The translations under genes and the position numbers were made by a program. Of a DNA stretch of 64,000 bases, positions 53,295 through 63,059 are shown in pieces. Position 1 is the stretch's first letter, and every line of letters begins with the position of its first letter. Source of the stretch: Vandiemenella viatica (taxonomy: Eukaryota; Arthropoda; Insecta; Orthoptera; Morabidae); NCBI GenBank assembly GCA_031002005.1, contig CM061914.1, forward strand, positions 191,908,685 through 191,972,684. Reading direction: 5' to 3'. The notes below the pieces were generated by a model, which worked only from the letters and a program-made list of their open reading frames with translations, did no database searches and had not been told where the DNA came from.

Positions 53295-53825
53295 TGAAGC
53301 ATTACAATTTCTTACAAAATGAAACTCAGACCTTTTGAGGAAACTATTTGTATTATTGATTAATACAGTAATCCAACCACTTAATCTAAGGACCTACTAT
53401 GTAGTCAATTAAGATCGTAACTCAGTTATAGAATATGTAAACATTAACCATCTCGGATTCTTAGAAAATTTTTCAATAACTTTCTTTCTCAATATCTCAC
53501 GGTGTTCTTTCACGAAATTTCGATGCACATTCATCAGGCATAATCCAGTCAATCTTTCCTCTCACAACGTGCTCCTGAGCCAGTTCTCCATTCGTCGAAG
53601 CATACTGAAGGCATCTTAATTATTCCCCTCACTGGATACGCCAATGAGGCGATCACAGGCGTCCGCCCATTTACATGGGTCCATCGGATGAGATAGAGAG
53701 GATTTTATTGCAAATTTATTGTTCTTCCGAAACAAAGATCGCCAGCAAGTGTCTGCTGAAGTGAAGACTTCTTTGTATGTGTTGTCAGATCTCCGTATGC
53801 TCTGTAATTCACAGAGAACATACCA
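53295..53825. other. No gene recognised
   Basis: No supported feature. Confidence 0.4.
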
Positions 53826-53831
53826 AGAGCT

Positions 53832-54070
53832 GCTTTGCTTTATGGCTTTACATCTCGTTGACGTCGAGGTCTTTAGAGGTTGGATGGGACTGGGGACAAG
53901 GAACGGGAAGGAATTCGGTCATGGCCTTTTGGTTGAAGCAACCTGGCATTCACCTGGAGTGATTTGGGGAAACCATGGAAAACCCAAATCTGGGTGCCCA
54001 CATGGGGATTGGAACCCACATCCTCCCGAATGTGAGTCCAGAGCGTTAGCACTCACTAATCATGCTCGGT
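53832..54070 (-). mobile_element. tRNA-derived SINE, near full length
   Basis: Minus strand: ACCGAGCATGATTAGTGAGT, GGTTCCAATCC in place of the B box, body and CGACGTCAACGAGATGTAAA tail. No T tract remains. Confidence 0.88.
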
Positions 54071-54094
54071 GAAATAGTTTTAAATGTGATGTAA

Positions 54095-54640
54095 TCTTCG
54101 TGTGTTCGCTGCCGGATTGTGTGGAAAAAGACTAGTGCCACTCACCTCATCTACAACCGCGGCTCCGTACTGCACCTGCAACTGCTGGGTGGCCAGTCTT
54201 GACTCAGGTTGTCTTAGCAAGGACCAAGCCATCTTCCAGGCATCATTAAGCCACAGACCGCAGTCTCTGTTAATAATTTCATTATTCAGCTGTATTTCAA
54301 TGGCCACAAAATGGACTTCGGCATTGTTAAAGTGCTGGCAAAGTGTTCTTTCTATTGGAATTCAGTCATTAGGGAAGCCATTGAAATATGGCTGAGTAAT
54401 GGCATTATTAACAGAGACTCGGGTCTGTGGCTTAGTGATGGCTGGAAGCTGGCTTGGTCCTTGCTAAGACAACCTCAGTCAAGATTGGCCACCCAGCATT
54501 TGCAGGTGCAATACGGAGCCACGGTTGGTGGGAACTATGGAGCGCGGTGGTGGGGAGGGGAATGGCGCTAGTCTTTCACCCACACAATGCGGCAGCGAAC
54601 CCGCGAAGATTACATTGCAGCAACATGCCAGGAAAGCCTT
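54095..54640. pseudogene. Penelope-like ORF C-terminal fragments, inverted pair
   Basis: Plus strand (54311-54571): KVLAKCSFYWNSVIREAIEI, then NGIINRDSGLWLSDGWKLAW. Minus strand (54307-54080): AIEIQLNNEIINRDCGLWLN, then DAWKMAWSLLRQPESRLATQ. Both resemble the REAIEI...NRDxGxxLS tail after the GIY-YIG domain of Penelope-like ORFs. They diverge outward from ~54300. The plus arm ends with GCGAAGATTACATTGCAGCA, the trailing block of the family A terminal repeat. Confidence 0.72.
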
Positions 54641-54659
54641 CATTCACACAGTTTTAAAT

Positions 54660-55260
54660 GATAAAGAAAATTAATGGAGGCTGGTGGGAGACTCATAGAA
54701 TAGACATGTCTTGGGAGTCATTCCGTATGTAGCTCTCCAATACAGAGCATAGGAAGTAATTTACTAGAGACACTCAAGATACTCAAGAATCCTTCAGGTT
54801 CCCTTCAAATTGCGCAGTGTGAATAAGGGCTTAATGTAAGCCATAATCAAATCACATAAGCTACATATTTACTGTTATGGTTAATTGAAACACTAACCTG
54901 AAAATATCACTTTGGCAAACTGAGCTTTGATGTCTTCATGAGGCAGTATTTGCATAAAGTAATTAAGAATAATTCTCCTTCACACTGATAAAATATACTG
55001 TAGTGAAAACTAAAAACTTCTACAATTCAGACTAACAACTATAATAGATAACTATATCTGCATTAAAGATTAAATATCATCAGCAACATGCACCAATAGA
55101 ATTCTTCTGATTCAAATACAAGGAAACAAAGTTTAAAAAAATCCCCCCCCCCCCCAAAAAAAGTGTTATTTAACTAGCACAAACATACAAGGTGGGCCAG
55201 AAAGTAAGAACCAATTGTGCAAAGTGTATGTGAATGTTACGTTATTGTAATAACACCACT
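54660..55260. other. No gene recognised
   Basis: AT-rich; a 12-C run near 55143. Confidence 0.4.
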
Positions 55261-55269
55261 TTCAATGTA

Positions 55270-55960
55270 TAGTGCAACAACAGTGTGAATTACAATTACC
55301 ATTACTATTACTCCGCGATTCACTAAAAGTGTTTGGAGGAGGGTTCATTGCACCTATCAGGAAAGGTAATGGTTTGGAAGGGATATACAGGACATGGCAG
55401 GTGGCGCCCATGGGCTATTGTGAGGAACCATCCCAGCATTCGCCTGGAGCAATCTAGGGAAACCATGGAAAACCCAGATCAGGATGGCCGGAGTGCTTTA
55501 TCGAAAGCTACTCCTGTCCGATTTTGTGTTTACTCACCCGGTAAATCCTTTCTATTCCACTCCCTAAGTGCTCGTGGAAAAAATGAGTAGAGAAATTAAT
55601 CGGTTCTGGCCCTGATTTCTCTTATCTTATTTTCGCGGTCATTCCGAGATATGAATGTTGCTGGTAGCAATATTTGTTTGCTGTCATTCCGAAATATGTC
55701 AGTTGAGAATTTTTCAATTAGTTTCCGTCAAGAGCAACGCCTTCAATGCTCCAGGTCTTCCCAACCTAACTCATTAAACATCGCACTTACGCTTTCCCTC
55801 CAACTATATATACCTGTCACGATTCGGGCGGCTCTTCTTTGGACCATCTCTAATGCCTCCATTAATCCCTTTTGATGGGGACCCCATACAGAGCAACAAA
55901 ATTCTGAGTGAGGCCTCACTAGTGACTTGTACACAATTGGTGTGCAACAGTTTCTCATTT
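55270..55960 (-). pseudogene. LINE family 3 3' end, inverted copy 1
   Basis: Minus strand: SLVRPHSEFCCSVWGPHQKG, LEMVQRRAARIVTGIYSWRE and SVSAMFNELGWEDLEH (55743-55958), then broken frames to about 55590 and a 3'UTR to ~55310. The same ORF-plus-3'UTR unit occurs inverted at 56935-57620. Confidence 0.85.
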
Positions 55961-55981
55961 TGCTGTGTTAGTTTAAGAGAG

Positions 55982-56115
55982 ATGTTAAAATCGAAACTGA
56001 AGTGCGGTCGGTGATAAGATTTTTGGATGCAAAAAATGTTTGTGGATCAGAAATTTACAAACAAATTGTTGAAGTTTGTAGTGAAACAGCCTTGAATGAA
56101 TTGTATGAAGTTGCT
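55982..56115 (+). pseudogene. mariner/SETMAR-type HTH N-terminal fragment
   Basis: EVRSVIRFLDAKNVCGSEIY followed by KQIVEVCSETALNEL resembles the HTH_48-type N-terminus of mariner transposases. No further domain. Confidence 0.55.
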
Positions 56116-56184
56116 GAGTGAAGTCACCATCATTGTCACCATCACCATCATCATGTGTTCTGCCCTGAGACAGATTTTTCACAG

Positions 56185-56303
56185 GTCATGGAGTGTTCAA
56201 TGCAACCAAGCATAAGTGGGATCTCCGTGAAGAAAACTATCTGGACGCCTTCTCACACTGCATCAAGCTGGACCAGCTGCCAGAACATGGCTTCAATCTA
56301 TAG
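56185..56303 (+). CDS. Possible orphan terminal exon, unidentified
   Basis: After an acceptor-like GATTTTTCACAG, 38 codons (phase 1) read HGVFNATKHKWDLREENYLD then AFSHCIKLDQLPEHGFNL and stop at TAG 56301-56303. Composition looks like real protein and GC exceeds the flanks. I do not recognise the family, no partner exon was found, and an (AAT)n tract follows. It could be host exon, retrocopy or TE fragment. Confidence 0.25.
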
Positions 56304-56349
56304 ATTTAGTTATCTGATTGACATGTCATTTGTTGCACTTGGCATACAA

Positions 56350-56371
56350 TAATAATAATAATAATAATAAC
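56350..56371. repeat. (AAT)n microsatellite
   Basis: Seven AAT units. Confidence 0.85.
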
Positions 56372-56375
56372 AAAT

Positions 56376-56700
56376 CACCATGTTCTTCTGTCTTCTGCTC
56401 TTTTCATATCCTTGTAGTTGCCGCTTCTCTCGTGTCATTGGTAATCTTGCACCTCCTTCCTCTCTCTCCCCTCCTACAAACTAGTCCTTCCAAGGAATCT
56501 TTTAGCAAGCATTCCCCTTACAGCACGTGTTCATCCAGTTCTTCTTTCTTTCTGTTACAACTTGGAGTTTTCTCCTTTCATCAAACATTTCCAGCACTTC
56601 AACATTACTTACTTTATCCATCCAGCTTATCCTCTTCATTCTCTGCCACATCTCAAACATTTTCTGACCTCAGTGTCCACATCTCTACCCCATAAAGAGA
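56376..56700 (-). pseudogene. LINE ORF2 C-terminus, frameshifted
   Basis: Minus strand pieces LYGVEMWTL, KVVTERKKNW-like and GMLAKRFLGRTS-like follow the order LYGxExWTL ... RKKNWIxHxLRGxxLLKD seen at the end of many insect LINE ORF2s. Multiple frameshifts. Confidence 0.55.
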
Positions 56701-56934
56701 ATGCAAAAATTCTGGAAAATAGGAGATTCAAAATTTCTTAAGTGCAGGAACAGATTTCAATAGTGCCTATCTGCATTGCACATGATGGCAAGGGAGCATC
56801 TGCATTACAAAACTACTTTGTGCCAGATGGGTGCCCAAACAATTGGTGGCTGACCACAAAGAGAGAATGAGGGCTGCCTTAATGTTTCTTGATCCTTATT
56901 TTACAGGAACAGCATACAGGATGACTGAACATTA

Positions 56935-57620
56935 GTACATACTCACTTAGAGTATTGTTGTTATGTATCGGGTCCCCATCAAAAGGGGTCAATGGAGGCT
57001 TTAGAGAAGGTCCAAAGAAGAGCCGCCCGATTCGTGACAGGTATATATAGTTGGAGGGAAAGCGTAAGTGCGATGTTGAAGGAGTTATGTTGGGAAGACC
57101 TGGAACACCGAAGGCGTTGCTCTCGACGGAAGCTACTTGAAAAATTCACGACAGACGTATTTCAGAATGACAGCCAGCAAATATTGCTACTAGCAACATT
57201 CATATCTCGAAATGACCGCGAAAATAAGATAAGAGAAATCAGTGCCAGAACCGATTAATTTATGTACTCATTTTTCCCACGAGTGATTACGGAATGGAAT
57301 AGAAAGGATTTACCGGGCGAGTAAACTTAAAATCCGACAGGAGTAGCTTTCGGTAAAGCACTCCGGCCATCCTGATCTGGGTTTACCATGGTTTTCCCAG
57401 ATCACTCCAGGCGAATGCGGGGATGGTTCCTCACAATAGCCCATGGGCACCTCCTGCCATATCCCGTATATCCCTTCCAAACCATAACCCTTTTCGATAG
57501 GTGCAATGCACCCTCCGCCACACACTTTTGGTGAATCGCGGAGTAATAATAATAATAACAGTTTGGTGGAGAGTTTCTTTGAGAAGGGAATGGAAATGGT
57601 GGTGTCATGGTACAAGAAAT
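56935..57620 (+). pseudogene. LINE family 3 3' end, inverted copy 2
   Basis: Frame 56992-57258: LEKVQRRAARFVTGIYSWRE, SVSAMLKELCWEDLEHRRRC and TFISRNDRENKIREISARTD then stop. The 3'UTR continues to about 57560 and contains GGTTTACCATGGTTTTCCCA and ATCACTCCAGGCGAATGC, a block shared with the SINE body. Confidence 0.87.
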
Positions 57621-57639
57621 GCGTCAATAAAAATGGAGA

Positions 57640-57700
57640 CTAAATAGAATAGTAATGTACTAACACCTGGTAATAAAGATATTTAAAAAAATTCAATCCA
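57640..57700. other. Spacer
   Basis: Nothing supported between the LINE 3 copy and the candidate reading frame. Confidence 0.3.
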
Positions 57701-57707
57701 AGTATTT

Positions 57708-57794
57708 TTACAACCATTCAGGTTTTTCTTTCTGGAAGGCCTCATAGTATGAAAAGTTCTTGGGCCTCTCACCAGTGATACCGATGACAGGGAC
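57708..57794 (-). CDS. Possible terminal coding fragment, unidentified
   Basis: Twenty-eight codons read VPVIGITGERPKNFSYYE then AFQKEKPEWL and stop at TAA. The in-frame upstream codons hit a stop nearby and no AG acceptor sits in the gap, so if genuine it is a decayed or frameshifted piece. It lies on the Vps33A strand, 380 bp past that gene's stop. Family not recognised. Confidence 0.2.
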   Translation of the reverse strand, partial: VPVIGITGERPKNFSYYEAFQKEKPEWL

Positions 57795-57799
57795 AGTAT

Positions 57800-57995
57800 T
57801 TCAAAGTCACACTCTGACCTCATGTCTCTCAAGATTACTTTGTGCACAGATTAAATTTTAAGCATTTCTTTAGCTTACTATACTACAGGCAAATATTTAT
57901 ATGTGTACACATATTTTTTTCTAAGAATAATAATGGTTGGTGTCATGATCCAACACAGAATCTAAAATAAGAAAAATTGTTCTTCAAAACAAAAA
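57800..57995. other. No gene recognised
   Basis: AT-rich sequence before the Vps33A 3'UTR. Confidence 0.35.
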
Positions 57996-58000
57996 ATTAT

Positions 58001-58020
58001 TTTATTTCATCAAGTTTATT
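58001..58020 (-). terminator. Vps33A polyadenylation signals
   Basis: Two AATAAA hexamers on the minus strand (58020-58015 and 58006-58001) lie ~155-175 nt past the Vps33A stop, a reasonable 3'UTR length. Actual cleavage site unknown. Confidence 0.6.
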
Positions 58021-58173
58021 ATTGTACAAAATTTGAAGGATTGCATAACTTCCAATTAAATGCCATTCATTGAAGGCAGCAGCTGTAACTGAATCAAAAA
58101 TTGAACAGATTATCACAAGGAACAAGAAATAACATTAAGCAGTCGAAAGCACAAAATCCACGTAATGATGTTA

Positions 58174-58280
58174 TTACTTCTGTGGGTTTGAGGCAACAAC
58201 ACCTAGTGGTTCCATAAGACTTTTTATAAATGTATTTCCATTTATTAATTTTGTAGTTGCTACAACAAACTCGACCAATG
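58174..58280 (-). CDS. Vps33A: Vps33A, terminal coding exon
   Basis: Acceptor CTTGTTTCAG precedes CATTGGTC. With the T left over from the previous exon it forms TCA (Ser). It then encodes LVEFVVATTKLINGN and TFIKSLMEPLGVVASNPQK, ending at TAA 58176-58174. The VATTKLINGNTF block is the conserved C-terminal strand-helix of the Sec1/Munc18 fold in Vps33A; the last ~11 residues are lineage-specific. The preceding intron is only 91 bp, and phases agree across both junctions. Vps33A binds SNAREs within HOPS/CORVET on late endosomes and lysosomes. Confidence 0.9.
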
Positions 58281-58371
58281 CTGAAACAAGAAATAAAAAT
58301 AGTTAGACTCGTTATCAAGCAAACTCGAGGAAAAAATAGGATTAGGTCAACTTATTTATGGAACTACATAC

Positions 58372-58476
58372 AGTCTTCCTGCTGAGACAGGAAACGAAGA
58401 GCAGATATCTCCGCAAACGTGCAGCCCCCCACGAAGAAAACCAAAACCACTTTTGCTGAGCCTTCGGGTGTAGCAC
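58372..58476 (-). CDS. Vps33A: Vps33A, penultimate exon
   Basis: Between acceptor TCTCGTGTTTTCAG and donor GTATGT, 105 nt encode [17 protein letters not shown] then [33 protein letters not shown] is the most conserved Sec1-family signature near the C-terminus (GGxTxxEIxALR). The exon begins with GT completing AGT (Ser) with the A left by the upstream exon, and ends with one leftover T: phase 1 on both sides. No stop or frameshift. The minus strand also shows a 91-codon frame here in another phase, which is a shadow. Confidence 0.93.
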
Positions 58477-60230
58477 CTGAAAACACGAGAGAAGGTTGTG
58501 GTGTGATCCAGCTTCAACGAGCTGAAAGTGTGCAGTGTACCTGACAACAGTAGACAACACACAAGTGTAAACAGATGAGTGCATGAGATCTACGTAACAC
58601 AGCGCGTGTGTTGACATCCTTCGTGGCCTTAACGAAAACTGATTGTAATTCCAATGGTGAAATTGTAACTCTCAATATGCCTCAGACCAGTAAGACAGCA
58701 TTTAACATGCTCAGTCAAACTCTTTCAAAGCCATCGTGAATAAGATTTTTTTTTGATTTTATTTTTTTTTTTTTTACGAACTGCTATTTTATAGAAGCAT
58801 TAACTCTGTTTCTATTTACAGTACCAGTACATTTGTTTCGCTTCTAATTTCACTAACTAGGTATGACTAAATAGGTATGATAAGTTTTACACCTCGTGTT
58901 TGATATTGTCTAATCAGCGAAATATCTTCGTGACCAACCGCACACTGACTTTGATGTTGAACGTTTGTTGTAACCGTGACGTGAAAACCATTTTTCCAAT
59001 GTGATGGTAGTTCTGAATTTCTTTTAAAAACCTGAAACCCACTGTGTTTATCCTGAGCCTTTGTTATGTATTTATTGTGTTGGTGAGTTCTGTTCACTTT
59101 AGTATCTTGTTCCACCATTATATGCATATAATAGTTTCGTGTTCATCTTCTTAAAGAAAGAAAAAGTGTCTCCAGAAAGCATCAAAATAATATAGGTTGT
59201 GAAAAATTGTAAAGTACTTAATATAATAAAAATTATACAAACCAAAATTATATAAATCGGAAATCTGAACAAATCGATAATCTGAACCACCCTCGGTTCC
59301 AATTAGTTCACATCAATGACACTCTACTCTACTAGTTTATCACATTAATAAAAACCCAACATATCATAAGGAAATCAAAAGATATCCTTTTAAATTTCAA
59401 AACCAAAAACCTTGGAACATTACTATAGAATTTTATTTTTTATCTACTAAACACAAAATGTAATTTTGGTTAATGTCGTCATTGAGAGATTTTTTTTTTT
59501 TTGACTTTTCACAATATACGAGAGACATATTTTTAAAGTTACAACCATACAGTGATATCTTTTTTTAATTTGTTGTGGATGAAATTTTGCACACACACAC
59601 ATTGGATTGCAGTACACCTATTACACAGAATCACATAGTTATACCAGCAGAGTGTACATTTTATGGCAAAAGATGGAAATGTCTCATGTGACAAAAGGTC
59701 AGTTACGAGGTTCCTGACACCACGAAATGTGACACTGTCAGAAAAGCATAGCCAGATCTGCGAGGTGTATGATGAGTGATCGTAAGGTTCATAAATTGGC
59801 ATGATTATTTGGGAAATGTCAGTAGAACATACACAATACATAATGAACCAAGCTCAAGCTCATGATGGCTATCTCTAGACATCTGATCTTGAGAGTGTGA
59901 CAAAAAACAAAATTCGTGAAAGACACCGTGCATCATATAATTGCCATGAAGTGAAAACACTGGTTAATGAATGGTTTTTCTTGTGAATGGCAGACATCCA
60001 TGATGGTAGTTAACAAAAGATGATCACACACTTTGATAAACAATGAATTTCGCTGGCGACTATGTGGGAAAGTAACTGAAGGTTGCAGAATGTGATACCA
60101 AATGAATTACCCAAATGTGTTTCATTGTACAAATTTTATTGCTGATCAGCTGTTCCTTAAAAAATTTGACTTGTCCAAAACAAACTATTCACAAGAATGA
60201 GTTTCCTGGACCAGTTATGAAGATACTCAC
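58477..60230 (-). other. Vps33A intron, 1754 bp
   Basis: Donor GTGAGTATCT (60230) and acceptor TTTTCAG (58477). AT-rich, no SINE or LINE recognised inside; an 86-codon minus frame at 58867-59127 has no recognised domain. Confidence 0.75.
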
Positions 60231-60444
60231 TGCTGCCCTCTTCCAGGGTGGGTCCGGGCAACAAGCCGAGGACGTCCTGGATGGCCTTCCAGCCGGGCGG
60301 CCTGACGAGGTGCTGCGCCAGCCTCACACTGATCGGCGCGTACACACTGTGCACGTAGCTCACGTCCGTAGGCGAGGTCTCGCTGCCGTTGTCCACCGTC
60401 AGCCTCAGAGTCTTGCGCAGCACGGCGTACTGCCGCGGGCTTTG
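60231..60444 (-). CDS. Vps33A: Vps33A, antepenultimate exon
   Basis: Preceded by CTGTTTCTATTGACAG and followed by donor GTGAGTATC. The 214 nt start in phase 0 and encode 71 residues plus one base: [39 protein letters not shown], then [18 protein letters not shown]. The [10 protein letters not shown] and LPGP blocks match the segment before the GGxTxxE motif in Vps33A rather than Vps33B (family knowledge). The exon is notably GC-rich (codons ending G/C) compared with its AT-rich introns. Upstream exons, expected to encode most of the ~600-residue protein, are not in the window, implying a long intron beyond 60444. Confidence 0.93.
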
Positions 60445-60627
60445 CTGTCAATAGAAACAGGAGCCTAAACTCAGTACAGACACAGACAGACAGAAAAAAG
60501 TTATCAAAACTTTAAAAATATTTATCTTACTAAGATGAACTGTAAATAAGAAAAGAAAGGGAAATTAAACCACCACATACCAAAGTAGACGGATGCGGTG
60601 AGAGGGAACACTTATGCTGACAAACAA

Positions 60628-60665
60628 CTACACAATATTTCGGCATCTGCCTTGTTCACAAATAG
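60628..60665 (-). ncRNA. Hammerhead-like motif with swapped C3/G8 positions
   Basis: The minus strand reads CTATTT GTGAACA A GGC AGAT GCC GAAATATT GTGTAG. Stem II GGC/GCC (4 bp if A-T is counted) and stem I CTA-TTT with GTG-TAG (5 of 6, two wobbles) pair. The core has GUGAACA where CUGANGA is expected, so C3 is G and G8 is C, keeping the 3-8 base pair. It lies 224 nt 3' of the Penelope ORF stop. Confidence 0.45.
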
Positions 60666-60669
60666 AAAA

Positions 60670-60888
60670 ACTGGCCATTAGGCTCGGAACGTGTGTGCAC
60701 AACGAACGTTACCTAATGACTAACCGTGTAGTGGGGGAGTGGCTAAGGAGTAGACTATCGATATCGGTATTCAATGTCTGAGATAATATATTTAATATAT
60801 TGCAGGCGATGGTAAAATGAGCATCTGTAGCAAGGGTGCGGTATAAACACGGAGAGAAAAAAAAAGGTAGTGATGGGTTAATTGGATT
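60670..60888 (-). other. 3'UTR of the Penelope-like element
   Basis: Non-coding AT-rich stretch between the ORF stop and the ribozyme-like motif; the element's 3' end was not defined. Confidence 0.4.
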
Positions 60889-61545
60889 TTAACGGTGATT
60901 AAGTCCAGGTGGATGTCTCGTATCCAGGATATTCTGGTACACTAGTTCCCATATCCGGAGTTCTGCTGCAGTGGTGCTGTCAGGGAAAACTCTGACTGCT
61001 CTCACAGTAAAACAGTCGTTGAGGTTGTTGAAATCATGGCTATTGGCATGTTCTGGTACTGGAAGGTACAGGTTGCGGGTGTGGACTGTTTGTCTGTGGC
61101 CATTCATTCTGACTGAGAGTTGCTGTGTGGTGAGGTCTATGTAAGAACTGGTGCAATAGCGGCAAGTTAGTTGGTATATAAGATGAGTGGTTGAACAGGT
61201 GGCATGTCCAATAATGGGGAAAGTTTGTCCTGTGGTGGGATTGGAATATGTAGTGGTGGGTGGAAGCATGCTGCAGGTTTTACAGCGGGGTCTATTGCAA
61301 GGATAAGATCCATATGGTGCTTTTGGAGAGTCTAACGGAGGGTATTTGTCGACTAAGATGTTCTTAAGATTGGGTGGTCTGCTAAAACATGCACGAGGGA
61401 CATTGGGTAGAATTTTGGGTAGGAGAGTACGCATTTCCGGAAATGAGCGAAGGAAGTCATACCCCTGTTGCAAGATATGGTTGATGGACTTGAGGCCAGG
61501 AGAGAGCTGAGTGACAAAGGCAGGGCTATGGTTGGTAGTTATTTC
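60889..61545 (-). CDS. Penelope-like element ORF, GIY-YIG endonuclease end, 5'-truncated
   Basis: Open from just after TAA (61548-61546) to TAA at 60889, 218 codons, no ATG required at this truncated start. It contains a zinc-finger-like CNRPRCKTCSM, then the GIY-YIG-type endonuclease: HLIYQLTCRYCTSSYIDLTT, RMNGHRQTVHTRN, NSHDFNNLNDCF and a closing TAAELRIWELVYQ block. The enzyme nicks target DNA for retrotransposition. The RT domain expected upstream is missing, so it is a dead fragment although this portion has no stop. It lies within the Vps33A locus, 445 bp upstream of the antepenultimate exon, i.e. in an intron in the same orientation. Confidence 0.9.
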   Translation of the reverse strand, partial: EITTNHSPAFVTQLSPGLKSINHILQQGYDFLRSFPEMRTLLPKILPNVPRACFSRPPNLKNILVDKYPPLDSPKAPYGSYPCNRPRCKTCSMLPPTTTYSNPTTGQTFPIIGHATCSTTHLIYQLTCRYCTSSYIDLTTQQLSVRMNGHRQTVHTRNLYLPVPEHANSHDFNNLNDCFTVRAVRVFPDSTTAAELRIWELVYQNILDTRHPPGLNHR

Positions 61546-61559
61546 TTAGACATAAATAC

Positions 61560-62655
61560 ATCATAATTAGCTATTTTTCCAAGATGTTTATGAACAAAAA
61601 ATTCTACTTTCATCTACATAGTTCTATCCATAAAATGGATATATTAATACAAGAACTAGACAACTAAATTCAAAATGTACGACTGTCTGGCAAGTCTATT
61701 AAAAAACTTGGCGACCTGCTCTCTTGATACTACACTAAAAGTAGGAGGAGTTTTACAACAAACTATATGAAAATTATTGATAATATTCCATTTTATGTAG
61801 TGATAAGATTAAGTTGTTTTAACGCTTGAGAGCAGTGATTTTCTAATACTTTTTAAGTGCCTTTTCACATAATACTAGGGCAGTTTTGTTCTTAATGTTC
61901 AATTCAAATCATTCAAATTTTAAATCACATTGTTTCATTTCTCACAGCAGTCTCGCCACACACCCTGTCTACTGTTATGTTCTACTTGTTCTTATCTAGT
62001 ATTCTATTACTTCCTCGTTTCACCTTTTTCTTGTTTTGTCTTTCTTTATTTATTATTATCCTTCAAGATCATTAAATTAATATTTTTTATTTAATAAGAC
62101 CAATGTAGTATTCCTCATAATTAATATAATACACCTTCTAAGATGAATCACAGTCCACTTCTAGTAAGATACCTTCTCTCAGGGCCCATCTTATTCTCGA
62201 AAGGCATTTTTTTAGTCGCAATCATTCCTATCTTTCTAGAAAAACATTTCAGTACATTCTGCAACTCTGACCAATTAGCTGGTTCACAAAATACACATCC
62301 ATGGTTCCTTCCCTTGCAACAGAATGGTACATTCTACTTACCAAAGGGCATGCCACCTGTCAAACTTCCTCCATCACTTACCAGGAGGTCAGTAGAAACT
62401 AGCTATATAGCAAAGGCGGCTGTCGGTGGTTTGAATTTTAACTTGAGCTGTGCACCCACCAGCAATTAGTGGGAAATGCTCCTTTCCAAAGTGAATGAAC
62501 CTAATACAGATTATATCTTAGAAATAAATAACTTTCTCAAAATGACGTTTTACGTCACTGCTCTTCAAGTATCATACTTATCCTAATCAGCAGGTTTCTT
62601 TCGTGTCAAACATCTCATCTGATTTTCCCAAAATATTTTTCTCAATACCATTGCC
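61560..62655. other. No gene recognised (Vps33A intron)
   Basis: AT-rich. A 108-codon plus frame at 62143-62469 has no recognised domain. Confidence 0.45.
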
Positions 62656-62661
62656 AGTTTA

Positions 62662-63055
62662 ACTTAATTTAATTGCGATGGAGCACACGCACTGGTCGCA
62701 ATTTCCCTGCACACCCATTTTCCCCCCATTTCCTGTACCCTCCTACTTTTGCCGTCTACAAATTTCAACTTTTGCTTCACCATTTTTGGTAAATTATTCA
62801 TCAATTATCTTGGTAACTTATTCCAATCACTTACCCCCTTACCTACAAAGGAAAATCTTCTCACACACTTGTGCCTGAAATAGATTGCCAGCTTGTGGTC
62901 ATGGTTATCTCTTTCCTTTCATGCATAACTTTTTTTTCTTACATCAACATCTTCCCACGCTTCATCACCAATATACGCCTTGTATTCTCCTATGACGACT
63001 CTCTTCAACCTCCTCCTGTCTTCCAATGAATCCCACTCCAGCTCTTACCAATTCA
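62662..63055 (-). pseudogene. LINE family 1 3' end, decayed
   Basis: TTAATTTAATTGCGATGGAG at the tip, then the family-1 order (GGTAAATTATTCATC, CACTTGTGCCTGAAATAGAT, CTCCTGTCTTCCAATGAATC). Frames broken throughout. Confidence 0.78.
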
Positions 63056-63059
63056 CTGC

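Noticed and set aside
56318..56695. 125-codon plus-strand Ser/Leu-rich frame
   Set aside because: Antisense of a LINE ORF2 C-terminus.
60227..60451. 74-codon frame in another phase over the Vps33A exon
   Set aside because: Wrong phase relative to the splice sites; the Vps33A frame has clear homology.
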